From assembly GCF_041346945.1 (NCBI RefSeq), contig NZ_CP166850.1:10387213-10451212 (forward strand): a DNA stretch of 64,000 nt. Reading direction: 5' to 3'. Position numbers and translations under genes: made by a program. The notes below the pieces were generated by a model. The model searched no databases, had not been told where the DNA came from, and saw nothing but the letters and a program-made list of their open reading frames with translations. Shown here in pieces: positions 16,490-25,807 of the stretch. Position 1 is the stretch's first letter. Each line of letters opens with the position of its first letter. The stretch is from Amycolatopsis sp. cg9. GTDB lineage: Bacteria; Actinomycetota; Actinomycetes; Mycobacteriales; Pseudonocardiaceae.

Positions 16490-16665
16490 GCGGCATCCCT
16501 CATCCGTAGCTGCTGGTCGTGCTCGATCTCGGCGACGATGTCGGACCACACGATGCCGCGGCCGAGGCGGGGCATCGGGCGGACCGGCCACTCGGCGGGC
16601 ACGTCCGGCGCCACGGGCGGGGCCGCGGCCGACCGGGCGGCTTCGGTGGCATCGCTGGCGGTCAT
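16486..16665 (-). CDS. 59-residue protein coupled to SDR and carboxylase genes
   Basis: A small protein of 59 residues with ATG at 16665 behind AGGAGG. Its start overlaps the SDR stop (ATGA) and its stop overlaps the carboxylase GTG start, so all three are translationally coupled. The N-terminus is Ala/Pro-rich and the C-terminal half, PRLGRGIVWSDIVAEIEHDQ, looks folded and helical. I do not recognise the family. Because of its tight coupling it may be a small partner of the carboxylase or of the reductase. It is too short for an enzyme. Confidence 0.65.
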   Translation of the reverse strand: MTASDATEAARSAAAPPVAPDVPAEWPVRPMPRLGRGIVWSDIVAEIEHDQQLRMRDAA

Positions 16666-17699
16666 GGCAGAACCTCCTCGGTCGGGGCGCCGGCACCGGC
16701 GTCCGAATTGGGCAGAACTCCCGGGGTGCCCGCCTGCCGGCCGGTCAGCCGTCCGGTGGCGTGCAGCCAGGCCACCGTGTCGCGCACGGTCTCGGGCACC
16801 GGCCGCGCGGGAACGTCCCCGCGCGGCGCGCCCGCGTCGACGGGCACGGCGGTGGCGCAGACGTAGAGCGCGCCGTACTGCGCCGGGATGTGCCACGGCC
16901 AGGCGCGCTGCAGCAGGTCGGCGGCCCGGCCGACGGGGAACATCGCGCGGGCCGGCAGGAACAGCGCGGGCAGCCGCCGCCCGGTCGCGGCCCGGACCGC
17001 GGCGAGGTACTCGCGGGTGCTCAGGAAGTGCCCCGGCCCGAAGTACGCGGGCCCCGGCGCCGGCGCGTCGAACAGCCGCGCGTGCAGCTCCGCCGAGTCG
17101 CGGACGTCGCCGATCGGCAGCCCGCCCGACGGCCACATCGGCATCAGCCCGCGCAGCAGGTCCCGCAGCCGCGCGTTCTGGTCGCCCAGGTGCGGGTCGT
17201 CCGGGCCGAGCAGCGCGGGCGGGTAGGTGGTGGTGACCGGCGCGCCGGCTTCCCGGTGGCGGCGGGCGATCCGGTCGGCTTCGGCCTTGGCCGCGAGGTA
17301 GGCCTCCCGCGGCGCGCCGGCCGGGCTCGCCGGCCCGATCGCCGGCTCGCCGGTCGGGTACAGCGCCCCGACGGTGGAGACGTGCACGATCCGCCCGGTG
17401 CCCGCGCGGCGGGCGGCGTCGAGCACGGTCGACGTGCCCTCGACGTTCACCCGCCACACCTCGGCCCGGCGCCGGCTGTCGAAGGTGTACACGCCCGCCG
17501 CGTGCAGCAGGGCGTCCGCTCCCTCGAGGAGCCGGGCCGCCGCGGCGGGATCGGTGACGTCCCCAGCCACGACGTCCACAGTGGACGGTGCGCGATCGGG
17601 ATCACGGGCGAGCAGCCGCACCCGGTGACCCCGCCGCAGCAGCGCCGCGACCGTGTGGGTCCCGAGGAAGCCGGTCCCGCCCGTGACCGCGATCAGCAT
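16662..17699 (-). CDS. NAD(P)-dependent epimerase/dehydratase-family reductase (extended SDR)
   Basis: A 345-residue extended short-chain dehydrogenase. The cofactor motif MLIAVTGGTGFLGTHTVAAL opens the protein, and the catalytic Ser/Tyr/Lys set appears as HVSTVGALYPTG followed by AYLAAKAEAD with Tyr and Lys spaced as YxxxK. The group resembles dihydroflavonol-4-reductase and NAD-dependent epimerases that act on ketones or sugars. ATG at 17699 follows the flavin reductase stop by 13 bp. It may reduce a ketone on the enediyne core or a side chain. The C-terminal 20 residues are low-complexity and may be disordered. Confidence 0.85.
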   Translation of the reverse strand: MLIAVTGGTGFLGTHTVAALLRRGHRVRLLARDPDRAPSTVDVVAGDVTDPAAAARLLEGADALLHAAGVYTFDSRRRAEVWRVNVEGTSTVLDAARRAGTGRIVHVSTVGALYPTGEPAIGPASPAGAPREAYLAAKAEADRIARRHREAGAPVTTTYPPALLGPDDPHLGDQNARLRDLLRGLMPMWPSGGLPIGDVRDSAELHARLFDAPAPGPAYFGPGHFLSTREYLAAVRAATGRRLPALFLPARAMFPVGRAADLLQRAWPWHIPAQYGALYVCATAVPVDAGAPRGDVPARPVPETVRDTVAWLHATGRLTGRQAGTPGVLPNSDAGAGAPTEEVLP

Positions 17700-17712
17700 G
17701 TCTTCCGCCCCT

Positions 17713-18288
17713 TCAAGCCGCGCGAGCGCGCCCGTCGATCTGGTGGTAGCCGCCGCCGTAGAAGACCAGCGCGTGCTCGCCCTCGCCGCGGCTGGTTTCG
17801 ACCACCCGGCCGAGGAAGATCGAGTGGTCACCGCCCTCGACGACCTGGGCGAGCTCGCACTCCAGCCACGCCAGCGCGCCCTTGAGCAGCGGCGAGCCGG
17901 TCTTGCCGCCTGCCGTGTAGCCGACCGCTTCGAACTGGGCGATCCCGTCGGGACGGCGCCAGTCGGCGAAGTACTTCGACAGCTCCTGCTGGTCGGCCGA
18001 AAGGATGTTCACCCCGAACGAGCCGGCGGTGACGATCGCGGCGTGCATCCGGGCCGCCTTGGAGACGCAGCACAGCACCATCGGCGGTTCCAGCGACACG
18101 GACGAAAACGCGTTGGCGGTCATGCCGTGCGCGTCCTCCCCGCCCGCCGTCAGCACCGTCACCCCGGTCGCGAACTGCGCCATCACCTGGCGCAGCCCCG
18201 GCTGGGCCGACAGCCCGCGGCGGGCGGGCGAAGTCCGCAGCCGCTTGAGGACGTGAGCCCTCTCGGAAGGCTCTGCTTCGTAGCCCAC
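17713..18288 (-). CDS. Flavin reductase (HpaC/SgcE6-like)
   Basis: A 191-residue FMN-binding flavin reductase. Typical signatures are MAQFATGVTVLTAGGEDAHG, MTANAFSSVSLEPPMVLCCV and FGVNILSADQQELSKYFA. It reduces FAD or FMN with NAD(P)H and gives the free reduced flavin to a partner oxygenase; the natural partner here is the monooxygenase at 10-1197. In C-1027 the equivalent is SgcE6. GTG at 18288 follows the thioesterase stop by one base, with GGGAG as ribosome site inside the thioesterase end. Such reductases are standard in enediyne clusters. Confidence 0.9.
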   Translation of the reverse strand: MGYEAEPSERAHVLKRLRTSPARRGLSAQPGLRQVMAQFATGVTVLTAGGEDAHGMTANAFSSVSLEPPMVLCCVSKAARMHAAIVTAGSFGVNILSADQQELSKYFADWRRPDGIAQFEAVGYTAGGKTGSPLLKGALAWLECELAQVVEGGDHSIFLGRVVETSRGEGEHALVFYGGGYHQIDGRARAA

Positions 18289-18289
18289 G

Positions 18290-18742
18290 TCAGACTCCCT
18301 TGCCGTTGACCGCGGCCGTCGAGTAGGGCACCAGCGCCTCTCGCAGCTGCTCGGGGACCCGCGACGGCACGGTCGCCGTGTTGGGCCCGCGCATGCAGGC
18401 GATGCGCTGCCGTCCCCGGGCCACCAGCCGCTCCTCGCCGTCCTCGGTGAGGTGGACGTAGTCGAACGCGAACTGGATCTGCGTCGAGGTGAGCTCCTCC
18501 AGCCGCAGCCGGATGGACAGCTCGTCGAACGCGGTGATCTCGGCGAAGAACTCGCACTCCACCTTGAGGGTGAACAGCTTGAGGTCGTGGCGGACCTCTT
18601 CGAGCACCGCCGGCGCCTTCTCCTTTAGGAACATCTCGCGGCACCGGCCCTGCCAGCGCACGTAGTTCACGTAGTAGACGTTGCCCACCAGGTTGGTCTC
18701 TTCGAAGCCGACCGTGTGGCGGATCTCGTAGTAGTCGGTCAT
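18290..18742 (-). CDS. tebC: Enediyne thioesterase (CalE7/SgcE10/DynE7 type)
   Basis: A 150-residue hot-dog fold thioesterase. The opening MTDYYEIRHTVGFEETNLVG and the following NVYYVNYVRWQGRCREMFL are the hallmark of enediyne thioesterases, which lack the usual acidic catalytic residue and hydrolyse the polyene from the synthase's carrier domain. With the synthase alone this enzyme yields heptaene and methyl ketone shunt products in known systems. Its ATG at 18742 is three bases past the synthase stop, so the two are expressed together. The length is typical for the family. Confidence 0.95.
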   Translation of the reverse strand: MTDYYEIRHTVGFEETNLVGNVYYVNYVRWQGRCREMFLKEKAPAVLEEVRHDLKLFTLKVECEFFAEITAFDELSIRLRLEELTSTQIQFAFDYVHLTEDGEERLVARGRQRIACMRGPNTATVPSRVPEQLREALVPYSTAAVNGKGV

Positions 18743-18744
18743 CT

Positions 18745-21700
18745 TCAGTTCCCCTCTGCGTGGAGCACGGCGAACACGATCGGGTCGGTCCGGTCGTTGA
18801 CGGTGGTCGACCAGGTGGCGATCCGGGCGCTGCCGGAGGCGAGCAGCGCCCACCCGTCGGCGTCGACCTGGCGGACGGTCAGCGCCTGGGTCATCAGCCC
18901 GGTCTTGCGCACGCACTCCAGCGCGCTCCAGACCCGGGTGTTCGCCACGCTGATCGGTTCCCCGGTGTCCGCGGCGAGCAGCCGGCCGAGGCCGAGCAGC
19001 TCCTCGCCGAGCAGGCCGGCCCAGTCCTCTTCGGTGCGTTCGATCGCCGTCTCGATGTCGCAGGCGACCTGGTCGGCGCCGGCGACCACGAGGGTCAGCT
19101 GCGAGGTGTGCGAAGCGCCGACGTTGCCGCCGTCGAACTCCGGCTTGCCGTCGGGGCGGTAGCGGACCTCGACCGGCTTGTCGAGCGCGCGGCCCGCCGC
19201 GAGCGCGGTCTGCGCCCGCCGCTCGGCGATGCCCTCCGCCGGGCGCCCGGCCGGGTCCGGCTCGAGCACGACCGACCGCGTCCCGCCGAGCAGCCGCTCA
19301 CAGGCACGCTCCACGTAGGACCCGAGCATCGACGGGACCCACGGGCCGGCGCCGTCGCGCTTGCGGACCGCGCGCAGCTTCAGCCCTTCCCAGCGCTCGA
19401 CCAGCGTGCCGTCCGGGTTGCGGACGTCGAGGTCGTAGACGTAGCTGTCGCCGTCCTGGAAGCGTTCCTTCGCGTCCAGCAGGACGTACTCGTCGTGCTG
19501 GGCACCCGGCTCGGCCAGGTACAGCTTCTCGATGCCCTGCGGCAGCAGCGTCGCGTCCGGGACGCAGCACTGGATCGCGTGCATCATCGCGTCCCGCGTG
19601 CCGGGGTCGGCCAGCAGCCGCTCCTGCGGGAGGAACGGGGCGAACCAGTAGTGGTCCGCGCTGGTCGCGATCTCGGCGACCGCGTGCCGGGCGCTCGCCC
19701 GCTGGTAGCCCAGCACCCGCTGGAACCGCTTGCCCTGGAACAGGACCGAGCCGTAGAGCTCGCTGATCGGCTCCACCGGGACCGGCGGCAGCGCGACGTC
19801 GCGGGGCACCTGCTCGCCCAGTTCCGCCGGCCGCGCGAAGCTCAGCCGCGCCCGGAAGTGGTCGGCGCTGAAGCCGGTCTCGTCACTGCGGATGACGACG
19901 TCGACGGTGTCCGCGTCGCGGGCCAGCGTGGCCAGCCGGACCGTGGTCGACCCGCCGGGCGAGACGATGATCGGGCGGAGGAACTCGACGTCGGAGAGCA
20001 CCGGGGTGCCGGTGCGGTCGAGCGTCGCCGCCGCGGCCTGCGTCATGGCCTCCATGCCGAGCACCGCCGGGAACAGCAGCTGCCCGTCGAGCAGGTGGTC
20101 GGTCAGGTACGGGTCGGCCCCGTCGGACAGGTCCGCTTCGGTGATCAGCTCGACGCCCGGGTAGTGCACGATCGCGCGGTCGACGAACCGGGTCAGCGGC
20201 AGCTCCCGCTTCTGGATCGGCAGCGTGGCCAGGCCCGACGTGCGGCCGCAGACCACCAGCACCGGTGGCGCGGCCGGGTCGGCCAGCACCTGGCGGAGGA
20301 TGGTGATGCCCTCCTCGGTCGGGATCGGCGTGATGCCGTCGCGCATCAGGGCGCTGACGACGCCGAGCTTCTCGCCCATGCCGGTGCCCGACCAGACCGA
20401 CCACTCCAGCGCGATCGCCCGCGCCTTCGGGTGCTCCTGGCCGAAGCGCAGGGTCAGCTCGGTCATCCAGTCGTTCGCCGTGGCGTAGTGCGCTTCACCG
20501 CGCAGGCCCGCCCGGCCGATGATGCTGCCGAAGGTGACCAGCAGCTTGATCTTGTCCTGGTCGACCGCGTTCAGCACCGCGTTGAGCCCGCCGATCTTCG
20601 GGGCGAGGGTCTTGCGGAAGCTGTCTTCCGTGAGGGAGAACAGGGCGGCCGGCTCGTTGCGGCCGGCGCCGTGCAGGACCGCGGTGACCGGGCCGAGGTC
20701 GGCCTCGATCCGCGCGACCACCTCGGCCACCTGCGGGGCGCTGGTGACGTCGGCACGCTCGTAGCGGTAGCGGATGCCCGCCGCCTCCATGCGGTCGAGG
20801 TTCTCCGCCAGCTCGCTGTCGGACTCGGGGTCGCTGCGCCCGAGCAGGGCCAGCCGCGCTCCGGAGTCCTTGGCCAGCGCGAGCGCGCTCTCCGCGGTGA
20901 TGCCCTTGCCGCCACCGGTGACGAGCAGGACGTCGGTGGCGTCCAGCGAGTCCTGGATCGGTCCGGGCTTCGGCGCGGCCAGCGCGGACAGCCGCGGCAC
21001 GGTGCGCCCGCCGTCGGCGCCGTAGCGCGCTTCGGTGAAGTCCGTCGTCCCGGCGACCTCGGCCACCACCGTGGTCACGGCCGACGCGATCGCGTCCTCA
21101 CCCGACGGCGCCGGGTCCGCGAAGTCGATGATCGTCGTCTTCGCCGAGGGGTCCTCGAGCCGCAGGGTCCGGGCCAGGCCGGCCGCGCCGTAGCCGTGGT
21201 GCACGACCACGAAGCGCGTGCCGTTGGGGGCGGCCATGACCGCGCGGCCGGCGTCGAGGAACAGGCCGACGTGGCTCGAGTCGCAGTCCGCCGGCAGGCA
21301 GAGCAGGACGCCGTCGCCGACGCCCGCCTTCGCCAGCGCCGCCTTCACCGGCTCGGCCAGCGGGTGGCGCGGGGTCGCGAAGACCTGCCACTCGGCCTGC
21401 CCGGCGCCCGGCGTGAGGTCCGCCTTCGGCCGCGCCGCGGGCACGTACTCGACCGCGAACGGCCGGACCCACGGGCCGACACCGGGAGCCTCGCCGGCGC
21501 CCTGATCGGTCGGCTTGGCCGTCTGCGCCAGCTCGTCGATCATCTCGGCGAGCTCACCGAGGCAGACCGTCGCGAAGTTCGGCATGCCTTCCAGCGCGGG
21601 GCGGCCGAGCGCCCGGGTGACGTCGTTGACCAGCTGCCCGACCGTGATCGACGACAGGTGCAGGTCGTCGAGCGGGTGGGTGTCGGCGGTGACGGCTTCC

Positions 21701-24570
21701 AGCGGCAGCTCGACGCGCTCGGCGGCGAGCTTGCGCAGCAGGTCCAGCGTCGAGCCGGACTCGCTGTCGGCGGTGCCGGCGTCGGCCTCGGCGGCCTGCG
21801 CCTTCTCCGCGGCCAGCTCGGCGGCCAGCTCGCTGTCGATCGACGGCGCCGCCTCGCACGGGCTGGCCAGGAAGTTGAACACCCCGTCGGCGGGCAGGGC
21901 GCGCACGACGCGGCCCTCGAACAGCGCGTCCACCGCCAGGTCGGCGCCGAGCGCGAACGCCGCGCCGACGACCCGCAGCAGGGCCTGCAGCGACGCGTTG
22001 TCCGTGTCGATCGCGAGCACCGGGGTCTCCGGCGCGATCTCTTCGAACAGCCCGGTCAGCACCCGGCCCGGCCCGACCTCGACCACCAGGTCGCTGCGCT
22101 CGGCCACCTTGGCGGCGGCTTCGCGGAAGCGAACCGGCAGCACGATCTGGTCGCGCAGCAGCTCCGAGAGGTTCTCCGCCGCGTGCAGGACGTCGCCGCT
22201 CACGGTGGAGACGACCGGCCGCTCGAGGCGGGAGAAGGAGAACTCGCCCAGCTTCTCGGTCATCGCGTTCGCGGCGGGTTCGACCGCCGGCGAGTGGAAG
22301 GCGTGCGAGACCTTGATCCGGGTCGCGCCGACCCCCTGGGCCTTGGCCCGGGCGACGATCTTGTCGATCGCCGGGGCGGGCCCGGAGATGACGGTCTGCT
22401 CCGGCGCGTTGTAGCCGGCGATGACGACGTCGTCGCCCAGGCCGAGCTCCTCGACCCGGCCGGGGGACGCGGCGATGCCGGCCATCGCGCCGGTGCCGTC
22501 ACCGGTCGTCGTGGCCATCACCTTGCCGCGGACCTTCGCCAGCGCCAGCAGCCCGCGCTCGTCGAGCGCGCCGCCCCAGTGCAGGGCGGTCAGCTCGCCG
22601 AGGCTGTGGCCGGTGGCCGTCGACGCCTCGATGCCGAACGAGCGCAGCACCCGCAGCGCGGCCAGCGAACCGGTGACGATCCGGGGCTGCGCCACCTCGG
22701 TGGCGACCTGGTCGCCGGTGGCCGGCAGCCCGGCGGCTCGGTAGATCTCCTCGGCCGAGCTGAACCGGCGGCGCAGCGCGCTGTCGCCGCCGCGCCCGGA
22801 ACCCTGGCCGGGGAACAGGTAGCCGATCTTCGGCGCGGTGCCGCGGCTGCTCGCGAAGATGCCGTCGGCGCTGTCGAAGACGGAGTCGCCCGAGTCGAGC
22901 TGCTCCAGCAGCTTGGTCAGCTTCCGCTCGGCGTGCTCCGGGTTGGCCGCGACGACCGCGGCGCGCACCGGCTTGCCCGAGGCCGCCTTCGCCAGCGAGG
23001 CGGCGAGGTCGGTCAGCTCGGCGAACGACAGCTTCGGCACGGTTTCCAGCACCGCGGCGACGTTCCCGCGCAGGGTCGCCAGGTCGTCGGCGTCGAACAG
23101 CAGCAGTTCGGCGTCCTGGCGGCCGGCGACCAGCGTGCGGGCCCGCTCGTCGAGTTCGCGCCGCCGCGGCGCGGTCGGCGCCTCGGTGACGGTGATGTGG
23201 GAGTTGATCCCGCCGAAGCCCATCGCGGAAACACCCGCGCGGACCGGCTGGTCCTCCGGCCACAGCGTCGCGTCACGCGGGACGTACATCCGCGCCGAGG
23301 AGCCCGTGAGCGACTCGTGCGGGTCGTGGTGCCCGGTGGCCGGCGGGATGACCTGGTGGTACACCGCCAGCGTCGCCTTGATCAGGCCGGCGACACCGGC
23401 CGCGGCCTTGGTGTGCCCGATGTTGCCCTTGATGGTCGACAGCGCGGCCTGCTTGGCCAGCGGGTCGGCGTCGCGGCGGGCGGTCGAGAGCGCCTCGATC
23501 TCGGTGGCGTCGCCCAGCGCGGTGCCGGTGCCGTGGCCCTCGAAGTAGGAAACGGTTTCGACGCCGTAGCCCGCGCGGTCGTAGGCGCGCTTGATGGCCA
23601 GCCGGTGCCCGGCGGCCTCGGGCCGGGTGATGCCGCCCTTGCCGTCGGAGGAGACGCCCCAGCCGCCGATCGACGCGTAGATCCGCTTGCCCTGCTCCAG
23701 CGCGTCGCTCTCGCGCATCAGGACGAGCATGCCCGAGCCCTCGCCGGGCCAGAAGCCGTTGGAGTCCGCGTCGTAGACCTTCATCTCGCGCTTGGCCAGC
23801 GCGCCGGTCTTGGCGAAGCCGATGACCTCGAACGGGTCGATCGACAGGTCGACACCGCCGGCGATGGCGAGGTCCAGGTCGCCCTGGACGAGCGCGTTGG
23901 CCGCGGTGACCACCGAAAGCAGCGAAGACGAGCAAGCGCCGTCGACGGTGTACCCGCCGCCGGCGAAGTCGAAGTGGTTGCAGACGCGGCCGGCGATGGT
24001 GTTCGCCAGGCCACCGGCGAGGGTGTCCTCGTTGATCTCGGGGAACGGCTCCTTGTACTGGATCTCCAGTTCCCGCAGGAAGCTCGCGGTGTCTTCGTCC
24101 TCCCAGCCGCGGGAGCTCAGCGCCGCCGCGACCGTGCGGCGCACGTACGGCCAGCGCAGCCGCATGATGTTGGCGCGGGAAAACTCGCCGGTGAGGCTGT
24201 TGCCGATGACGACGCCGGTGCTCTGCTTCGGGGCGCCGTCGCCTTCACCGAACCCGGCGTCGGCGAGCGCCTGCGCGGCGACGTCGAGGGCGAGCCAGTG
24301 CGTCGTGTCGGTCGCCCGGAAGGTGCTGCCGGCGACCTTGTGCGCCACCCGGTCGAATTCGTAGTCCCGCAGCACGGCCGCCTTCTGCGCGTAGAAGCGG
24401 TCCGGCGCCTTCGGGTCGGGCGAGTAGTAGTCCGCCCGGTTCATCCGCTCGTCCGGCAGCCTGCGGAACGCCCGGCGCCCGGCCAGCACGTTTTCCCAGA
24501 GCTCCTCCGGAGAACTCGCGTCGGGGTACCGGAGACCGATACCGACGATCGAAATCCGCTCTACGCTCAT
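18745..24570 (-). CDS. pksE: Iterative enediyne polyketide synthase (PKSE)
   Basis: A 1941-residue multidomain synthase that builds the linear polyene precursor of the enediyne core from malonyl units on one set of domains. The order is KS, AT, ACP, KR, DH, PPTase, as in SgcE and CalE8. The KS triad is C213 (GACSSSL), H346 (EGHGTG) and H386 (GNIGHTKAA). The AT serine is S656 in ATGHSLGE. The ACP site is HLSSI, S973 or S974. KR has VTGGGKGITAE (about 1217-1227) and Y1362. DH has H1492 in DHLLDGQLLFP. The C-terminal PPTase shows VACDIE and WSALECVRKT. All parts look intact. ATG at 24570 follows a GGGAG site. The 247 bp upstream should hold a promoter. Confidence 0.97.
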   Translation of the reverse strand: MSVERISIVGIGLRYPDASSPEELWENVLAGRRAFRRLPDERMNRADYYSPDPKAPDRFYAQKAAVLRDYEFDRVAHKVAGSTFRATDTTHWLALDVAAQALADAGFGEGDGAPKQSTGVVIGNSLTGEFSRANIMRLRWPYVRRTVAAALSSRGWEDEDTASFLRELEIQYKEPFPEINEDTLAGGLANTIAGRVCNHFDFAGGGYTVDGACSSSLLSVVTAANALVQGDLDLAIAGGVDLSIDPFEVIGFAKTGALAKREMKVYDADSNGFWPGEGSGMLVLMRESDALEQGKRIYASIGGWGVSSDGKGGITRPEAAGHRLAIKRAYDRAGYGVETVSYFEGHGTGTALGDATEIEALSTARRDADPLAKQAALSTIKGNIGHTKAAAGVAGLIKATLAVYHQVIPPATGHHDPHESLTGSSARMYVPRDATLWPEDQPVRAGVSAMGFGGINSHITVTEAPTAPRRRELDERARTLVAGRQDAELLLFDADDLATLRGNVAAVLETVPKLSFAELTDLAASLAKAASGKPVRAAVVAANPEHAERKLTKLLEQLDSGDSVFDSADGIFASSRGTAPKIGYLFPGQGSGRGGDSALRRRFSSAEEIYRAAGLPATGDQVATEVAQPRIVTGSLAALRVLRSFGIEASTATGHSLGELTALHWGGALDERGLLALAKVRGKVMATTTGDGTGAMAGIAASPGRVEELGLGDDVVIAGYNAPEQTVISGPAPAIDKIVARAKAQGVGATRIKVSHAFHSPAVEPAANAMTEKLGEFSFSRLERPVVSTVSGDVLHAAENLSELLRDQIVLPVRFREAAAKVAERSDLVVEVGPGRVLTGLFEEIAPETPVLAIDTDNASLQALLRVVGAAFALGADLAVDALFEGRVVRALPADGVFNFLASPCEAAPSIDSELAAELAAEKAQAAEADAGTADSESGSTLDLLRKLAAERVELPLEAVTADTHPLDDLHLSSITVGQLVNDVTRALGRPALEGMPNFATVCLGELAEMIDELAQTAKPTDQGAGEAPGVGPWVRPFAVEYVPAARPKADLTPGAGQAEWQVFATPRHPLAEPVKAALAKAGVGDGVLLCLPADCDSSHVGLFLDAGRAVMAAPNGTRFVVVHHGYGAAGLARTLRLEDPSAKTTIIDFADPAPSGEDAIASAVTTVVAEVAGTTDFTEARYGADGGRTVPRLSALAAPKPGPIQDSLDATDVLLVTGGGKGITAESALALAKDSGARLALLGRSDPESDSELAENLDRMEAAGIRYRYERADVTSAPQVAEVVARIEADLGPVTAVLHGAGRNEPAALFSLTEDSFRKTLAPKIGGLNAVLNAVDQDKIKLLVTFGSIIGRAGLRGEAHYATANDWMTELTLRFGQEHPKARAIALEWSVWSGTGMGEKLGVVSALMRDGITPIPTEEGITILRQVLADPAAPPVLVVCGRTSGLATLPIQKRELPLTRFVDRAIVHYPGVELITEADLSDGADPYLTDHLLDGQLLFPAVLGMEAMTQAAAATLDRTGTPVLSDVEFLRPIIVSPGGSTTVRLATLARDADTVDVVIRSDETGFSADHFRARLSFARPAELGEQVPRDVALPPVPVEPISELYGSVLFQGKRFQRVLGYQRASARHAVAEIATSADHYWFAPFLPQERLLADPGTRDAMMHAIQCCVPDATLLPQGIEKLYLAEPGAQHDEYVLLDAKERFQDGDSYVYDLDVRNPDGTLVERWEGLKLRAVRKRDGAGPWVPSMLGSYVERACERLLGGTRSVVLEPDPAGRPAEGIAERRAQTALAAGRALDKPVEVRYRPDGKPEFDGGNVGASHTSQLTLVVAGADQVACDIETAIERTEEDWAGLLGEELLGLGRLLAADTGEPISVANTRVWSALECVRKTGLMTQALTVRQVDADGWALLASGSARIATWSTTVNDRTDPIVFAVLHAEGN

Positions 24571-24817
24571 GCCACCGCACTCCCACTGGCTCTCGAGCCC
24601 CGTATCACCGGGACCATCAGGTCCCCGCTGTCCTCCGGTGCGGGGCTCGCGCCCCGCCCCCGGTCTGTCTCCTCGGGCGGCGCCGCCGCCGGTGCCCGTC
24701 CGCCGGGCCGTGAAGTCCAGCATCTCCCGGCCGGTGCGGACCGTCTTCTCTCTCCCTGCCCGTGGCGTGCACGTCAGCACGCTGGGACAAGGGACCCACA
24801 CCGTCTACAATGGATTG

Positions 24818-25612
24818 TCAGGAGCCGAACTGGCCGGGCTTGCGGCCCTGGCCCGCCGGTCCGCGGTAAGCCTGGGCGATGTCGAGCCACTGGTCCGCCA
24901 GCGTGCCCTGCGCCCGCACGTCGAGGTCGTAGCGGTGCCGCCGCCGGGTGACCAGCAGGCAGAAGTCCGCCGCGCTGCCGGTGACCCGCTGGGTCGCGTC
25001 CTCGGGCCCGAACGCCCAGAGCGCGCCCGAGGGCGCGGTGAGCTCGAACCGGAACTCCTCCGCCGGCGGCTTCAGGTTCCGCGCCTCGTAACCGAAGTCC
25101 CGGACCCGCACCGCGAACCCGACCAGGTGCTTGATCCGGTCGGTCCGCTCGCGGCGCACGCCGAGCGCGTCGGCGATGTCCTGGCCGTGGCCGAACACCT
25201 CCATCATCCCGGCGCACGCCAGCACGTACGGCGGCAGCGGGTTCACCAGCCACGGCACCAGCTGGTCGCCGGGCACGGCCGCGAGGGCCTTGATGCCCGC
25301 GTCCCGCTCGGCGCGCCAGCGCGTCAGCAGCACCTCGGCCGGGTCGTGGACGTAGTCCTCCAGCGCGGCGTTCACCGCGGCCTCGAAGCCGCCCTTGAGC
25401 GACTTCGTCATGGCGACGAAGGCTTCCGGCTGCGCGGCCGAGAGGCCGGCGATGCGGAAGATGAAGGCGAGGTGCCCGATCTGGTGCCGGACCGGCCACC
25501 CCGGCGCGGGGGTGGGGGTGTCCCACTCCGCTTCGGAAAGGCCGGCGACGAGCGCGTCCACCTCGGCGGCCTCGGCGGTCAGGTCGGCGATCACGCCCGT
25601 GGTGTCAGTCAC
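24818..25612 (-). CDS. TIGR03084-type DinB/maleylpyruvate isomerase-like protein
   Basis: A 264-residue protein of the four-helix DinB-like (mycothiol-dependent) superfamily, TIGR03084 group. It shows the APGWPVRHQIGHLAFI segment with the first metal histidine, MMEVFGHGQDIADALG with two more, and a C-terminal SCP2-like part (FRFELTAPSGALWAFGPEDA, DFCLLVTRRR). Members bind a divalent metal and may use mycothiol. ATG is at 25612. It lies just upstream of the PKSE gene on the same strand. A detoxification or thiol-transfer role against a reactive enediyne would fit but is inference. A shorter homologue is at 40697-41362. Confidence 0.85.
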   Translation of the reverse strand: MTDTTGVIADLTAEAAEVDALVAGLSEAEWDTPTPAPGWPVRHQIGHLAFIFRIAGLSAAQPEAFVAMTKSLKGGFEAAVNAALEDYVHDPAEVLLTRWRAERDAGIKALAAVPGDQLVPWLVNPLPPYVLACAGMMEVFGHGQDIADALGVRRERTDRIKHLVGFAVRVRDFGYEARNLKPPAEEFRFELTAPSGALWAFGPEDATQRVTGSAADFCLLVTRRRHRYDLDVRAQGTLADQWLDIAQAYRGPAGQGRKPGQFGS

Positions 25613-25807
25613 CTGTCAGTCCTCTCACCGATGCGACGTCTTCTCGTGAGCCGGCGGCCGCCGCGACGGGGGCGGGGGTAAGGGCGCCACCGCGCGGCGA
25701 CCGCCGGTCCGGCAGATCGGCCGGCGCGCGGGGCGGCGACGCGGTCCCGGGGAATTCGTTGTGTCCCGGTGCTGCGCGCCCCGGCGGGCGATCTGACCTC
25801 CCGATCA

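Noticed and set aside
18760..24951. Very long open frame on the plus strand opposite the polyketide synthase, over 2000 codons.
   Set aside because: It is a shadow caused by high G/C at third positions of the synthase; its product is low-complexity Arg/Gly/Val/Leu/Asp without any domain.
24818..25612. DinB-like gene as an enediyne tailoring enzyme.
   Set aside because: The family is abundant across actinomycetes and position alone does not show a pathway role; it is listed only with its family assignment.
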